From NCBI GenBank assembly GCA_965369805.1, contig CBDURG010000032.1:1-16449 (forward strand): 16,449 nt of DNA. Reading direction: 5' to 3'. Shown here piece after piece: positions 14,244-16,449 of the stretch. The position numbers and the translations under genes are program-made. Source of the stretch: JAGLRQ01 sp965369805. Its GTDB lineage: Bacteria > Auribacterota > UBA6266. The notes beneath the pieces were generated by a model that saw only the letters and a list, made by a program, of their open reading frames with translations, had not been told where the DNA came from and searched no databases. Numbering within the stretch: position 1 is the stretch's first letter; the number at the start of each line of letters is the position of its first letter.

Positions 14244-14271
14244 AATAATTTCCTCCCGCGGCCTGATGCTT

Positions 14272-14907
14272 TTATCCCGTTTTTCCCTTATAATTACAAA
14301 GTTTTTCTATTATACACTTATCGCATAGCGGCTTTCGTGCCTTGCAGATATTTCTTCCATGAAAAATTAAAAGATGTGACATCATTGTCCATTTGTCCTT
14401 ATCTATTATCTTCATTATATCAAATTCTATTTTCACAGGGTTTTTATTTTTTGATAAACCAATACGATTAGTCAGGCGTAAAACATGTGTATCCACCGCT
14501 ATCCCGGGAATTGCAAAAGCATTTCCCAGCACAACATTAGCGGTTTTCCTGCCTATCCCGGGAAGGCCTTTAAGTTCTTCCATCGTTGAGGGAACCTCCG
14601 CGTGAAAATTGTCAACTATCTCCTTACAACAGGCGATTATATTTTTAGATTTATTCCTAAAAAACCCGGTACTCCTTATATCCTGTTCAAGCTCAGGCTG
14701 CTTTGCCCCGGCAAAAGCGGCAATATCCGGATACTTCTTAAAAAGGACCGGTGTTACTTTATTAACTCTCGCATCGGTACATTGCGCGGATAAAATCGTG
14801 GCTATCAAAAGCTGGAACGGTTTTTTGAAATTCAAAGCAATTTTTGCGTCGGGATATTCTTTTAAAAGCAACCCATATATTATTTCGGTTTTATCTTTCA
14901 GCTTCAT
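14272..14907 (-). CDS. nth: Endonuclease III (DNA glycosylase/AP lyase)
   Basis: A 211-aa base-excision repair enzyme that removes oxidised pyrimidines and cuts at the abasic site. The helix-hairpin-helix LKGLPGIGRKTANVVL (112-127) carries the catalytic Lys121; the catalytic Asp139 is in VDTHVLRL (138-145). The C-terminal 4Fe-4S cluster is C188-x6-C195-x2-C198-x5-C204, the exact family spacing. LLIATILSAQCTD (33-45) is the usual N-terminal DNA-contact helix. Length and motifs are normal. The start overlaps the polX stop by one base (TGATG), so the two are translationally coupled. Confidence 0.97.
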   Translation of the reverse strand: MKLKDKTEIIYGLLLKEYPDAKIALNFKKPFQLLIATILSAQCTDARVNKVTPVLFKKYPDIAAFAGAKQPELEQDIRSTGFFRNKSKNIIACCKEIVDNFHAEVPSTMEELKGLPGIGRKTANVVLGNAFAIPGIAVDTHVLRLTNRIGLSKNKNPVKIEFDIMKIIDKDKWTMMSHLLIFHGRNICKARKPLCDKCIIEKLCNYKGKTG

Positions 14908-16449
14908 CAGTTATTTCCCTGCTTAATAGTATTAAAAAACTTTTTAATCTCACCAGCGGATTTCACATTCAATATATCTTTTTTCTCAAGCCATCCTTTC
15001 CTTGCAATTCCCACTCCATACTTTATATCTTTTATGCCCGCCGTATCATGGGCATCGGGGTTGATTGAAACAGGAACACCAAAATCTTTAGCCATTTTGC
15101 AGTACCGCCAGTCAAGATCTAATCTGTGAGGATTGGCATTTAATTCGATAGCCTTTTTTTCACCTGCCAAGGCTTTAAGAATTTTTTCAACATCTACTTC
15201 ATAACCAGTCCTGCTCAGGAGTAGTCTGCCTGTAGGATGGCCTATCATTGTCGTGTAAGGATTTTTCACTGCTTTGATAATTCTTTTTGTCATTTCATCT
15301 TTCGACATTTTAAATTTGCTGTGGATTGCAGCCACTATAAAATCAAAATCTCTTAAAATATTTTCATCGTAATCAAGAGACCCGTCAGGAAGTATGTCCG
15401 ACTCTATCCCCTTAAATATAACAAACCCTGTTAACTTTCTGTTAAGCGCGTCTATTTGTTCCCACTGTTCTTTAACCCTCTTGTCTTCAAGGCCCCCGGC
15501 ATAATGAGCGCTCTTTGAGTGGTCCCCTACTCCCAGATATGAATACCCCTTTCTCTTCGCGAACGCAACCATATCATCGAGAGATGCTCTTCCATCGGAC
15601 GCAATTGTGTGAACGTGAATCACACCCTTAATGTCTTTTTCCTCAATCAGAGCGGGAATTTTACCGGCGGCGGCAAGCACTATCTCCCCGCGATCTTCTC
15701 TCAATTCAGGAGGGATAAAGGATAACCCCAACTTCGAAAATATCTCCTTTTCATCTTTACAGGAGATATTTTTATCCCCCTTAAAAAGGCCGTATTCGTT
15801 CATTTTGAGGCCCTTAGTTTTTGAGAGAGCCCTCATTGCCGTGTTGTGCTCTTTGCTTCCGGTAAAGTGATGAAGGGCATAAGGATATTTTTTATCCGGG
15901 ACTATCCTTATGTCAGCATTGATACCTGACTTAAGCTTTACACTGGTTTTCGTCAGACCTTTTGCTATTACCTCATCAACCTGGGAAAGAGAACTAAACG
16001 CGTCCATTACCGAGCCAGATTGTGAAGATCCTGCCACAAAATCTATATCCCCGACAATTTCTTTCCGCCTCCGCAAACTGCCGGCAATTTCCATCCTGTT
16101 TATTTTTTTACCGGCTTTTTTCTTAAGCTCTGCCATTAGTTTCTCCGCTTCTTCCAAAGCTGTTGATACATAAAAACGACCGCTGTGAGACATATGATAT
16201 TTTATTCCTTTGAGAATATTTTCCTGTGTCTTTTCTCCAAACCCTTCGACTGAAACCAGTCGGTTTTCCCTGCAGGCATATTCCAGCTCTCCGAGTGTTT
16301 TAATCTTTAGAGTTTCATAAAGCACATGAATTTTTTTGGGGCCGAGCCCTTCAATGGCAAGCATTTCAAAAACACCAGGAGGGATCGAGGCCTTAAGCTC
16401 ATCATAGTACTTTATATGGCCGGATGAAAAAAATTCTTCTATTTTTTCC
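14907..16449 (-). CDS. polX: DNA polymerase X family, Pol beta-like with PHP exonuclease domain (5' end outside window)
   Basis: A bacterial PolX gap-filling polymerase for DNA repair; about 514 codons are in the window and the frame is open at 16449, so the N-terminal 8-kDa region is cut. Visible in order: an HhH region (Y-Y-D-E-L-K-A-S-I-P-P-G then IEGLGPKKI), a second HhH (VEGFGEKTQENI), the palm domain with GSLRRRKEIVGDIDFV holding two catalytic Asp and NADIRIV the third, then the fingers/thumb region. The C-terminal PHP domain has HVHTIASDG, GVGDHSKS, GIESDIL, AAIHSKF, IGHPTGR and NPDAHD, all metal ligands present, so the 3'-5' exonuclease should work. This is the normal bacterial PolX layout. 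It is first in a polX-nth-glycosyltransferase operon. Confidence 0.96.
   Translation of the reverse strand, partial: EKIEEFFSSGHIKYYDELKASIPPGVFEMLAIEGLGPKKIHVLYETLKIKTLGELEYACRENRLVSVEGFGEKTQENILKGIKYHMSHSGRFYVSTALEEAEKLMAELKKKAGKKINRMEIAGSLRRRKEIVGDIDFVAGSSQSGSVMDAFSSLSQVDEVIAKGLTKTSVKLKSGINADIRIVPDKKYPYALHHFTGSKEHNTAMRALSKTKGLKMNEYGLFKGDKNISCKDEKEIFSKLGLSFIPPELREDRGEIVLAAAGKIPALIEEKDIKGVIHVHTIASDGRASLDDMVAFAKRKGYSYLGVGDHSKSAHYAGGLEDKRVKEQWEQIDALNRKLTGFVIFKGIESDILPDGSLDYDENILRDFDFIVAAIHSKFKMSKDEMTKRIIKAVKNPYTTMIGHPTGRLLLSRTGYEVDVEKILKALAGEKKAIELNANPHRLDLDWRYCKMAKDFGVPVSINPDAHDTAGIKDIKYGVGIARKGWLEKKDILNVKSAGEIKKFFNTIKQGNN

Overview
This window looks like a piece of chromosome from an AT-rich, diderm (Gram-negative-type) bacterium. 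The evidence is an LpxL/HtrB-type acyltransferase, an HldD-like heptose epimerase and an OmpA/LysM envelope protein. Two bacterial-type replication/repair genes (PolX, Nth), lean operons with ATGA/TGATG stop-start overlaps, and low-complexity AT-rich intergenic repeats fit a deep-branching candidate phylum of the Omnitrophota/Elusimicrobiota kind. That placement is inferred from style and gene content, not from a marker gene. There is no rRNA, tRNA, CRISPR array or intact transposase.

Layout. (1) 1-239, minus: 5' part of a small HTH (excisionase/AlpA-like) DNA-binding protein cut by the window edge, then about 530 bp of non-coding AT-rich DNA with short repeats and a strong hairpin. (2) 7604-771, minus: seven co-oriented genes. 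In transcription order these are two adjacent paralogous radical SAM proteins that resemble the tetraether-synthase (Tes/MJ0619) family, an LpxL-like acyltransferase, HldD, and a polyamine cluster (SpeH, SpeE, and a second diverged SpeH/SpeD homologue). (3) 8711-7857, minus: a secreted OmpA+LysM protein with its own promoter, separated from the radical SAM pair by an AT-rich inverted repeat. (4) 8946-9131, plus: a 61-aa protein of unknown function, convergent with a secreted 190-aa protein (9762-9190, minus) across a perfect 26-bp palindrome. (5) 9902-13034, plus: Nudix hydrolase (MutT-like), a short broken Trm112-like zinc-ribbon gene, a class I SAM methyltransferase, an AEC-family transporter, a BrnT (DUF497) toxin remnant, and a membrane protein with a Coa1-type domain. 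(6) 16449-13068, minus: family X DNA polymerase (5' end outside the window), endonuclease III, and a GT-A-like glycosyltransferase.

How the genes fit together. Block 2 is the most interesting. Its upstream half has envelope-lipid enzymes: radical SAM C-C coupling candidates, lipid A acyl transfer and inner-core heptose synthesis. Its downstream half is a compact polyamine pathway in which the second SpeD homologue keeps all three self-processing/catalytic residues but differs around the substrate pocket, so it may be a pyruvoyl-dependent ornithine or arginine decarboxylase supplying the diamine used by SpeE. PolX and Nth form a base-excision-repair-like pair, translationally coupled. Two small gene remnants (Trm112-like and BrnT) are visible only when short or disrupted frames are read.
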